NCBI GenBank assembly: GCA_029378245.1
Contig: JARKIF010000057.1
Span: 1 to 64,000 of the forward strand
Length of the DNA: 64,000 nt
Direction of reading: 5' to 3'
Origin: Roridomyces roridus
Taxonomy: Eukaryota; Basidiomycota; Agaricomycetes; Agaricales; Mycenaceae
Part shown: piece after piece, positions 19,374 to 28,774 of the stretch
Layout of the letters: every line of letters starts with the position of its first letter
Numbering within the stretch: the first letter of the stretch is position 1
Made by a program: the position numbers and the translations under genes
The notes under the pieces: model-generated
Database searches by the model: none
The model's input: the letters and a program-made list of their open reading frames with translations, nothing else
Told to the model about the DNA's origin: nothing

Positions 19374-20446
19374 TCAGCCGCTCGATATCTCCTTCAACAA
19401 CCGCTCTGCCAGATGATAATGGATCTGAAATTCCCGCCTCATCAGCTCCAAGAAAAAAGAGGCGTGCAAAAACGAGCGTACGAAGTGATTCCCATCCTCC
19501 ACGAGCACGAACTTGATCTGCCTCCCCATCTTCCCACTTTCTTTCAGCTCTTCGTACTTTAGTCGGTTGATGATGTAGCCCCACAGACACACCCCACCCG
19601 TCTTATCCCCCGCTAAATGTATCAAATCGACGCGCGGGAAGTATGAGGCGGCCCTCTCCGGAGAGAAGATCGCAGAGTGTGTTTGCAGCAGCCGATCGTC
19701 GGCGTGGGATACTTTGGGGGGGCGCCCCAGTTGACGCCGGTGGACGCAAGCGAGTGGATGCCGGGGTGGTCGTAGAAGGCACTCAGCTCAGGGTCGAAGT
19801 AGGGATTGTACATAGGTGTCTGCGGAGGCGGTGCGGGATGGCCGAGGACGCCGTATGGCGGGTCTGGTGTGGATTAGCCCGCTCGTACCAACTTTGCCAG
19901 ATGGATATGTAGACACGCACCGTACAAAACCAACCTCCGCAAATGTTTCTCCAGGACATGGTAGACCTCGTGTTCAATCACCCCAGGCTCTGCACCCAGA
20001 AGTGATAGCGTCGTGGCGTTGCCCAGGCTCCAGCCCACAAGGACGATTCCCCCGCCGTCGGTGATGGTTCCCTTCTCAATCAGATGCAACAAAAACCACC
20101 CTACCTGGCGCGCCAACCGCTCCTGCACCGTTTTGCTGCCCGCCTCCATCTCCGCTACCTCAGCCGGTGTGAACGGCGTGGAGCCGGGGTATCCCCTGCG
20201 CGCGGGGCAGATAATCCGGGTGTTATATTTGGCGGCATAGGCGTGCAGGGGGTCGAAACCATCTATGTAGCGGACGATTTAGTGAAACACAAATGAGCAT
20301 CAGACACACTTGCGTTTGTTGAATAACATCCCATGCACAATGACAATCGTTTTGTAGTCTTGACTGCCGCTGGGCACCCCACTATCGGTATAAGATATCT
20401 GGATTCCGTCGGGGAGGGTAACTGTGTGCGAAGCGAGGGTTTTCAT
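19374..20446 (-). pseudogene. Alpha/beta hydrolase, decayed paralogue of the gene at 56353-57575
   Basis: It starts MKTLASHTVTLPDGIQISYTD and has the oxyanion region IVIVHGMLFN, ARRGYPGSTPFTPAEV, and the nucleophile elbow VGWSLGNATTL (GxSxG). Splicing at short introns continues YDPPYGVLGHPAPPPQTPMYN. Compared with the intact paralogue it lacks about 14 residues before SAFYDHPG and about 40 residues after VNWG. It also needs a frame change before YFPRVDLIHLAGDKTGGVCLW. The end is normal: FVLVEDGNHF, a GT..AG intron, then IHYHLAERLLKEISSG, matching the paralogue's last exon. The missing middle part covers the region before the histidine, so it is probably non-functional. Confidence 0.75.
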
Positions 20447-21357
20447 TTGGGAAGTAGATGCTTGGAGTGACGATTACATTGAATAAAGCAAAGGCCGCTG
20501 TATTTATTCGATTTGACGGTGATCCGGCGGCGGCGATACCGAATCGGCAAGGAGTCAGCGCTGCACCTAAAGCGACACTCGTCGGGCTGCAACATCGATG
20601 CCCGAGCGGGTTCAATTTGTTGGAATCGGATTGGTATAACGGGCGGGGATCCTGTCTCGCGAGTACTCAGTACGGGACACTGAGTCCGCCGCATTCCCTA
20701 TCCCGCGTGCAGGGTCAGTGTCCAGGGAGTACACAATCCGCGCGGAAAACGGCAAACGCGGGCTTGCGGTTTGGGTGGACGTGAATTGAGAAGGGTGAGC
20801 CGACTCCGCCGAGAATCAAGTCAAGAGGACTCTGTTCCAGTGACTCCAGTCCCGTTTGAGTTAGTCTCTCGTAGACAGATGCTATGACATATTGATCTCG
20901 TAGCTCGTTTGAGTGCCCTTGAGCCCCAATCGAGCAACAATTGTGGCCTCCCCAGCTGCGTGTATTTGCTGTATGATAAGCGTCAAGGCGACGAGGCCAG
21001 CAAGAGAAGTTGTCGAGGAAAAGCCCCAGAGACAGCGGAGGAGGATGACGGCGGGAGTTGAGGCGCGGGCTGTTTGGCTGCCACAAAGTGATCGCCCGAA
21101 TGATCCGACACGTCATACTTCTCACGGTTCAACATTGTGGTTGAAACCCAGCGTCCACTGCGTTAGACAATTTTCTGCGGGATACTTTGACCAGAGCCTT
21201 TACACAGGATCTACGGCCCGGCGCGACAGTCCGCCAGCGGCGAATCGGAGTATGTATCTCTGAGATTGACGTGCACCGCCTTACACTGCCCGGCATTTAC
21301 CCTTCTCTCTCTCTCTTCTCGCCGTCATCATCGTCACCGACCTACGCCTCAGCTCTC
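20447..21357. other. Divergent intergenic region between the hydrolase pseudogene and the NACHT gene
   Basis: About 0.9 kb. A 136-codon minus-strand frame (21125-20715) exists but resembles nothing I know. A pyrimidine stretch (CTTCTCTCTCTCTCTTCTC) at about 21303-21321 precedes the NACHT start codon at 21358. Confidence 0.4.
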
Positions 21358-22026
21358 ATGTCCCTGTGCCTCAACGGTACCAACATCTCTGGCGGAAACT
21401 TCTACAGTGTCGCAGGAAATGTGATTCAAACGATCAATACTACACATCCGGATCTGACTGGAAGCCGCCGCCGCCCTCCTCGTGCGTCCTTTTCCTACCA
21501 GTGAATGCCGCGAAGTCAAGGTATCTACAGCTCTGCTGGGGTGGCGCTCGGATGAGCAGTCGGGACGGCACGGTGGTTTACCATATGGTGAGTTGTGGGA
21601 CGCTTTAGCTGGGAGCACAGAAATTAAAATCACCTCCGATTCAGCGGGTCCCTCTGCCTGGAGTAAAAGCGAGCAATCCTGTAAGGATGGCCAGGACCTT
21701 TTAGGCCAACCATCCCATAGTCCTGGATTTACGAGCAACATGGAAGGATCGCCAGAAGGAACTGATCCCGGTTATGGTGAGCCAGACACTTGTCCCAGGT
21801 TGAGAGTCATCTAAAATGTCTTCCCAGTAGCAAGAAAGCCCACTGGAAATTACTTCAGCGCTCATTCTTCCATGCGCCCGGAATACGCAAAGACTTTCTC
21901 CGATGCTTGGTCGGATTTGCCCCTCACCACCCGGACTTCACTGAGAACAACACATTCTATGCTGGCGGAGATATAACTCGGATTCAAGTGTACAAGGATT
22001 CAGGCAAGCTGCCCGCTTCCCGTCAA

Positions 22027-22046
22027 ATAGATATATATATATATAT
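22027..22046 (+). repeat. TA microsatellite inside an intron of the NACHT gene
   Basis: An alternating AT/TA run just before the acceptor of the NACHT exon. Short and simple. Confidence 0.6.
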
Positions 22047-23538
22047 TCACCACGATTGTAGGAATTGATCGACTGTACCCCCACGTCGTGATGGAGGCTC
22101 TGCATGACTCTGGCGAGCGGTTTCCAGAACCCATCTGTCATCCCGGCACCCGTACAAACATCCTCAGAGATCTCGACTCGTGGTCTGCCGACGGATCCGC
22201 CAAACCCATTCTCTGGCTGCATGGCTCCGCCGGAATCGGCAAGTCGGCAATTGTGCAAAAGTTCGCAGGAGACTGCGATCAGCGGGGCCGGGCGGCGGCT
22301 TCTTTCTTCTTCAAACGTGGACATCGAAGCTGTGGTGGCTGGGATCAGATTGTGGCCACTATAGCCTACCAGCTCGCCGAAGCAGTGCCCGAGTTCTCCG
22401 ACTCCCTTCGGCAGACGATCAAGCAGGAGAAACTGATCGTCGGACGTGCTGTTCCCATCCAGTTCGAACGGCTTTTGGTACAGCCGTTCGATAAATTTCC
22501 CAGGACCGCAGCTCCACCTGTGGTTGTTGTGGATGGGCTGGATGAATGCGCCGACAGGAAGCATCAACAGCAACTTCTCAACCTGTTTATGAAGGCCATC
22601 GAGGCCGGTCGTTTACCCATCCGACTGGTCGTAGCAAGCCGTCCGGAGCCGCAGATACGGGAGATTCTCGAAGCTAAAGCCGCATTATGCCGCTCATATG
22701 AACTCTCCGCGGACGAATCTGCCTACAACGACGTCAAACTCTACCTTGGCGATGAATTCCGTCGCGTGCGCCGAGACTGCCGGCGTCGGGGTGTTGACCT
22801 TGGAAAACCTTGGCCGGGTGCGAGCACGCTACAGCAGTTGGTTCGAAGATCGTCCGGCATCTTCATCTATGCCACGACAGTGATAGGCTTTGTCGATGAT
22901 GACTTTTGTCACCCTGCAGACCGGCTGGCCGCCGTCATGGCTCTCGATCCCAATAGCACCACTCCCCTCGACGATCTTTACACTCAAATTCTCTCAGTCC
23001 TGCCTCACGAGCGTTCTCAACTTCACATTCTCCACCTCCTCACTCATCGGGACCAGTCCATTCTCATGGACCCGGAGGAGGTTGACGTGGTTTTCAACTT
23101 CACGCCTGGGAGGACACGACTCATGTTACGTGGTCTACACTCGCTGTTGAAGTTACCCCCGATATCCAATCCACGGGTGTTGCGCCGGGTTGTTCGGCCT
23201 CTACACGCCTCGTTTGGAGACTACCTGCGCGACTCTAGACGTTCCGGACGATGGTGCATTGCAGACCCGTCTCTGGAGCTGGATTTACTGAAGACAGTCA
23301 TTGGTTTTCTTTCTATTCCTGCTATTGGGCATCGGACGGCGTTGCGACGGTAATTGCTCTTCACTCAGCATGGACCGCGAATATCTCACTTTTACCTAGT
23401 GTCATTGCTTACGCGTTACCGAAACTACTGCGAGCCGTCGTTCCGACTGAGGAGATCATCGAGTTGCTGTGCAACGCCCAGTTGCAGAACGCAATCTTCC
23501 TCTCGGACGTGCACCGAAGCGCCTGTATGGCACATATA

Positions 23539-24140
23539 CTGTAAAAAAATTATTGGGACTCATTTGGATGGCATGTGCATATGGTAACCCGGGTTTCGAG
23601 CACAACTCCAGGTTGGTCGACATTTGGAGTACAATATTTCTTACAGTTTCAACTTGGTTCCAACAACTCCCCGGATTTCAACCTCCAAGGTGTGGTGTAG
23701 TGCCGTTAGCTAGGAATGCCGATTGATTGAGTATCGGCAGATGTGATGGTGCAGAGGTTCGGTTCAAAAGATAAATGGCAGATCAAAATATTCAGTTGGC
23801 TTGCACTGCCAGATTTGATGCTCTGCCATGTATGAATTTTCTTAAAAGACTCAGGGAAGCATCATATCAACTTCCAAAGTGGTTGGGCATTAGGCACAAG
23901 ACACAGAAAGTAAGCATTCCAACAAGTTCGGAATACTTAGCCTGTCAGTATTGCATCACTGCCAACATTATCGGCACATCGGCAGAATCACGAAGACTCT
24001 TTTTGAAAAGGAGTGGATACCCTGCAGATGTTATCCAAGACACGACCCCCCAAGATGGGATCCAAACACCGAATAACAATTGAAATGTGACCCAGAGCCT
24101 GCGCTCTGAAAGGGATGTAATCGTAGCAATTATTTTACAG
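23539..24140. mobile_element. 602-bp MITE with TA target duplication, inside the NACHT gene
   Basis: Terminal inverted repeats CTGTAAAA...TTTTACAG continue imperfectly (AATTATTG against CAATTA). TA dinucleotides flank both ends (23537-23538, 24141-24142). It contains a 102-codon frame (23775-24083) without a recognisable domain, so it is non-autonomous. TA duplication fits Tc1/mariner or PIF/Harbinger families. Confidence 0.85.
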
Positions 24141-24960
24141 TATATCGCCCATACGCCTGGCCTCAGGTAGATACCTCTCCGCTTCTTGGTTGTTCGATTA
24201 CTCACATATATTTCAGGCAGATTCCTTGTATCCCAAAGATCTGATACAACTTTGGGACGATCACAGCTGGATTGCTGACCTAGCTCGACAACTCGGCGAG
24301 CCCCGAACACCTCAAAATAAGCCCGAGTTCAAATTCGACTCTGCATTCGAAGTAATATTCGATCAATTCCCCGACACGCTGCAGATCATTCAGGTGTTCA
24401 TTCTTCATAGATGGTTGAAGCAGCAATTCTTCTACGTCTGGGACCTCCTGGATGTCCTTGGTCTCTCTCTGGCGGCCCTGAAGCCCCTCCTCATTCTCCG
24501 CGACCTCGGCTACTCCCCCTTTCTAGAGCAACATTCGCCGGTGGATTTTCTCCGGGATGTGACAAGAGCAAAAGGATTGTACATGTCGGATGAGGATATC
24601 ATTGAGAAGTGGGTTCTCAAATGGATCACATTCATTCGCGCATCTCCGCTAGATGACGACCTCGACTCCATCAGGTAGGTTTCTTCAAATTTCAATGTCG
24701 CGTCGCGTCGCTGATGATGAAATAGGATAGCCTTGCAGCTGATCCCGGGCTGCAGGAAAGATAGGCCCATCCTTCGGCGTGAATTGGAGACCGTTGACCT
24801 CGCCCACACTTGCCGGCTCGCCAATAGAGATCCGACTTCTCATCGGGACTTCCACAAACATATCTTGGACCCAGCTCTCATGGAAGCTGTGGCTTGTTGC
24901 CGTCTAGTGAGATCTCCACCTACTTACCTCCGAATCGAGATCGTGTTAACAGCCCCATAG

Positions 24961-25421
24961 ATGTTCCCTTCACCGAAATGGAAGAGACAGGCAGCGGCCG
25001 TGGCACGCTGCCGCGCCATGAGTAATGGGATATTGGCGCCAATCCTCGCGACCGCTCGAACCAGTTGGGACGAATCTGTAGCGGAATTGGAACGCAGGCG
25101 CAAGAGGAGGCGAATGAGCGATACCAACAAGGGGAAGGACAGAATGATTGCGAGAGCGACGGGAAAGGTATTGAGGATAGAAAAGGCTGGCAAAACGTAG
25201 CTTGCGATGTCTTTAGTCGTGTATTTGATTCTGACCTGCAATACAACACCCTTTCAGCGCACATCCAAACCCGCACGAGAAACGACTCACGAAATGACGT
25301 GACGAGCTCTACCGGCTTGGGCGTACTGCCTGGCTGCGTCCAGTCAAGTCCAGATCACAATCGTACTCGTTTTCCAGCAATGGATGGCCACGGCCCGTGG
25401 AGTTGATTTGGGTAAACTGCG
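24961..25421. other. Intergenic stretch with a membrane-like minus-strand frame
   Basis: A minus-strand frame (25241-24924) contains a hydrophobic run FPVALAIILSFPLLVSLIRL and overlaps the last exon of the NACHT gene. No homology was recognised and no confident start or splice partner was found, so it is not called as a gene. Confidence 0.3.
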
Positions 25422-25541
25422 GAATTCAGTCAGATTACCCTGGGGAACGCCTCGGAAGGTGCCGTATGGTAAAGAGACGATGTGCGTTGAGGCCACGCAG
25501 GATAAGATGACGAGAGCGCCACTCAAGAGCAGTGGGAGCAT
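25422..25541 (-). pseudogene. 5' fragment of a carboxylesterase (type B) gene
   Basis: ATG at 25541 gives a signal peptide (MLPLLLSGALVILSCVAST), then SLPYGTFRGVPQGNLTEF. This matches the N-terminal block of secreted fungal carboxylesterases and lipases, where a loop such as LGIPFA would follow. Here the sequence diverges right after GNLTEF, with no GT donor at that point, and no catalytic region follows. It is most likely a broken copy. Confidence 0.5.
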
Positions 25542-26010
25542 GTACGAGGTCGTGGATGGAGAGGCAAATCCTGTGCGGCTCCGATCACAAGCACATGGCG
25601 GGCGTAAATCAGACGTTGCCGACCGCAGCGCTCCGCGTGATCCTGCGTGCCAGCCCAAGAAACCCAGGGCCATGAGCAGAGATCAGCGCTCAGCTGACTC
25701 CGATTCTAGCTCTGAGGTAAGTAGGCCCAGCTTTTCTTCAACTTGTCAAGAGACGATCTCTGGAACTGGTAACGTGGGAATTGGGTCCGCTGGCCAATCA
25801 AGACTTTGAGACTGGGGCGAAGCTGTTGCCGAAAATTCGTCGCAAGAGTCGGCGCAAGATGAATCTTGGAAGTTGCTTGGAAGTTGGAAGAACTTTCGCG
25901 ATGACACGTGACGTTCAGATGCTTGATGCTTGTTCGTGACGTCACGGAGAACATCCGTCTTGCGCTCGGAGCTCCACCACAAGTTACAATTCTCTCTCTC
26001 GCGCGCACAC

Positions 26011-27250
26011 ATGACTCACGACGATATCGACAAGACTTGCCGCGGCGCCGCAGACCGTGCACGTATCACCGAAATAGATGCCGAGATTCGTGCACTGGAA
26101 GAACGGATTCGCGTGCTGCGAGAGGAGAGGGCTCCGCGTCAGCAGCGGATGGACGCGTACAAGTACCCCGTACTCTCACTCGCCAACGAGGTCATTTCCG
26201 AGATATTTATCCAATTTCTACCACCATATCCCGCCTGTCCTCCGCTCACAGGCCGGGAATCGCCCACTGCCCTCACCCACATCTGCGGGAATTGGCGGCA
26301 GATAGCGTTGGCTATACCCAAACTCTGGCGAGCCATCCTGCTTCCATTTGTGGATGACGAAGACGAATGCTACGTCCTCCGCATCCTCACCACCTGGCTC
26401 GATAGGTCGGGATCGTGTCCCATCTCCATCCAACTCGAGCCAGACTTGCGGCTGTCGAAGAAGTTTCTAAAACCGATTCTGCTGCATCGTCAGCGTTGGG
26501 AGTTTGTGGAACTGGTCGTTCTGTACACGCAGGTGGCTCTCATCCAAGGACCAATGCCACGTCTTTACAGGCTCCTCCTCAAAGTCGACCAGCGCTCCGA
26601 TGACAGACACCCAAATGCGACGCCCGGCGACTTCCCGCGGCTTCGAGAAGTTACCCTCAACCACGTCCGTCATTGGAGCTGGCTACCCGTGTCCCAGCTC
26701 ATATCCCTGACGTTCAAGGATATCAGCCCAACGAAGTACATTCCCCTCCTCCAAAGCGCAGTAAACCTGCTCTGCCTACATATAGTCGACTGTGCGGGGA
26801 GAAAGCCAATTCAAGGGGATCTCCATCTCTCCTGACTGGAAACCCTCGTGATGGTGCATTCAGAACCGTACTACGGCGATCCCGTGCTGCAGATTTTCAC
26901 TGTACCAGCGCTTCGTACCTTGCAGGTTTCCGGTACCATCATGAGCGACAAACTCACCTTGCTCACCTCCCTCATCACCCGCTCCGGATGCAAGCTACAA
27001 CGAGTCTTCATCACCGGGTGGCGGAACTTTGCCAAAAACGGCTTTCGTGGGTCTTTCCCCGATATCCCGGAAATCATTTTCAATATGAGCTACGAGTGGT
27101 ATGAGAGAACAGAAGGAGACAAAGAGGATTCGGGTGATGAGCTTGATGAGGACGACCTTCATGTGCGTCTTCAATTGGCTTCACTTTCCTCATCTTTGAC
27201 CTGTGTTTTCTGCAGGCGCGTCCTCGAAGGCAAATGATGCCGGGTTGGTA
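26011..27250 (+). pseudogene. F-box protein gene with an in-frame stop codon
   Basis: The ATG at 26011 begins a chain with an N-terminal coiled coil (DAEIRALEERIRVLREERAP), then the F-box (YPVLSLANEVISEIFIQFLP...ALTHICGNWRQIALAIPKLW) and an LRR-like region, as in many Agaricales F-box proteins. The frame is interrupted by TGA at 26833-26835 (GDLHLS, stop, LETLVMV) and continues in the same frame through ALRTLQVSGTIMSDKL to an acidic C-terminus. There an intron from GTGCGT to CTGCAG would end the chain as ARPRRQMMPGW (stop 27248-27250); unspliced, the stop is at 27235-27237. One substitution explains the break. Confidence 0.78.
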
Positions 27251-27453
27251 AAAGCATCGCAACTGGTGGATCTTCTCTTTGTAGGCGTCGGGCAGTGCTC
27301 AGGCTGAAATTTCACTGTCGTTTGGGCTCGCTTGTAGTCGCTGCTCCAATTTACACTAGCTCAGACTCACACTCGTTGAGGTCAACTCGGATTTTATTCC
27401 ACGGAACCCGCTACTACTAGAGTACAGGACGACCAGCCGACAAATGGGAACTG

Positions 27454-27580
27454 CCACGCATTAGACTACCACGCATTAGACTACCGTGCATTAGACTACC
27501 ACGCATTAGACTACCTTGCATTAGACTACCACGCATTATACCACCACGCATTATGCCACGCATTGGAGTACTACCCCGCA
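27454..27580 (+). repeat. 15-bp minisatellite
   Basis: Tandem CCACGCATTAGACTA with variants (CCGTGC.., CCTTGC..), about six clear units followed by degenerate ones (CATTATACCA, CATTATG). On the minus strand it gives a spurious repetitive frame MRGSLMRGS. A G13 run follows at 27669-27681. Confidence 0.85.
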
Positions 27581-27771
27581 TTATATGTTGGAATAACCAC
27601 GCATTATGAGGAGTGCGCCGAATGATTAGGTGCGAGACCATCCATCCGTGAGGAGGGAATTATGGGATGGGGGGGGGGGGGACATCGACGAGGTTTGAAA
27701 ACATTTGATAGAGAAAGCGAAGACGTTGATGTTTGTCGAGACGGAACAGGATGAAGTGAGAGGTCGAGGCA

Positions 27772-28774
27772 TCAGACTGTGTTTGAATTTTCTTTGTTTT
27801 CGGTAGCTCGCTTGCCGCGCGATATGCGCTTCGACGATTTGCAAGTTATTTGTTTGGCCTTGGAAGGAGGCGTATGCCCTGCCGCCCGCCACAGGTTGGG
27901 CAGTCGCGAGTTGCGGAGGGGTGGTTGACGTATGGATTGTTTGGAAGCAAGACTGAGATCTTTGATGACAAACTCTTCGTCGTCGTCATCCTTCTCGCCA
28001 TCTTCGCTTTCATCTTCATAGCAATCCGACCCGCTGTCTATGTCGTAGTCGACAGCCAAGTTGGCAATGAAGCGTGTGCGTGGGGAGGACATGTATTGCA
28101 CAGGCGCGGGGGTGGGGGAGACAGGAGGCGAGGAGATGGGTTTCGGGGTTATAACGATGTCCGTCGTCGGGCTTGCTACCACGTCGTCGTCGGGCAGCGG
28201 CGCGGTGAAGACGGCACGCAGAGGGGAGCACCGGACGGGCGGGCGAAGGTGAAGTGGTACGAATACCGCAGGAGGCAGACGACCTTCACGCTTGACGAAA
28301 GCAGCCGTTCCAGGCCGGAAACGGAGTCTTGGGTGTATTGAGCGGTACGGAGGGGGGGAGGGAGGAGCGGGTGACATGGCCCATGAGCTCCTTGTGCATG
28401 GACACGAGCCGCGATTGGGCAGCGAGCTCGGCCTGCGTTGGCGGTCAGAAGTGGACGATAGGAGACGAGACTGAGACACACCTTTGCACTGAGAATCTGA
28501 GCGCGGGCAGCCTTGAGGACGGCGGCGGCGGGCTTCTTCTTGAAGTCGATGACTACGGTAGAGTTGACGCCGCCGGTCTGAAGGAGGGAATCAGAGATGG
28601 TCGAGACGAGACGAGAAAGAAAAGTACCTCGAGGTCCGTAGGACGAGACCGCCATTGAGCCACTCTGGGGGAAACGTAGCCAAGCAGTGCGTAGAGGAGA
28701 GTCACAGCGGCAAAGAACGACACGACGCTCTCTTGAAGAGAGCGAGGCCGACAGCAGGGGAGGGCAGGAAAGCA
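27772..28774 (-). pseudogene. Hypothetical membrane-anchored protein with acidic C-terminus; 5' end cut by a transposon
   Basis: Unrecognised family. The first visible exon encodes a hydrophobic segment (VSFFAAVTLLYALLGYVSP), then WRSRPTDLE. A GTACTT..TTCAG intron leads to TGGVNSTVVIDFKKKPAAAV. A second intron leads to AELAAQSRLVSMHKELMGHV and PLNTPKTPFPAWNG. The remaining coding-like sequence (AVDYDIDSGSDCYEDESEDG, then basic KRISRGKRATENKEN to the stop at 27772) is in another frame, so a one-base shift lies near 28320. No ATG is visible in the first exon: a large transposon begins at 28775, only a few codons upstream, and has probably separated the start. Could be expressed from a cryptic start, but pseudogene is likelier. 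Confidence 0.55.

Larger units (their letters stand above)
21358..24960 (+). pseudogene. NACHT-domain (NLR-like) protein gene interrupted by a MITE
   Basis: STAND NTPase of the type expanded in Agaricomycetes, proposed to act in non-self recognition (family knowledge). Exon 1 reads MSLCLNGTNISGGNFYSVAG, the usual N-terminal motif of these proteins. Short exons follow (LLGWRSDEQSGRHGGLPY; HPDFTENNTFYAGGDITRI). The main exon from about 22068 has EALHDSGERFPEPICHPGTR, the P-loop LHGSAGIGKSAI, Walker B VVVVDGLDEC and a helical ASRPEPQI region. The C-terminal helical part continues through GVATVIALHSAW...HRSACMAHI. There a 602-bp MITE (23539-24140) cuts the exon. Removing it with one TA restores the reading AHIYRPYAWPQ, then an intron, then ADSLYPKDLIQLWDD, and the last exon (24726-24960) ends IEIVLTAP. 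A frame junction near 23340 was not resolved. Confidence 0.82.

Noticed and set aside
20715..21125. 136-codon minus-strand frame as a gene
   Set aside because: No recognisable motif and no supporting splice structure.
24924..25241. Membrane-like minus-strand frame as a gene
   Set aside because: It overlaps the last NACHT exon antisense and cannot be joined in phase to neighbouring coding-like sequence.
27454..27580. CRISPR-like array
   Set aside because: Units are contiguous 15-bp tandem repeats without spacers, in a eukaryotic genome.
27417..27641. Repetitive peptide MRGSLMRGS as a small protein
   Set aside because: It is the translation of a 15-bp minisatellite.
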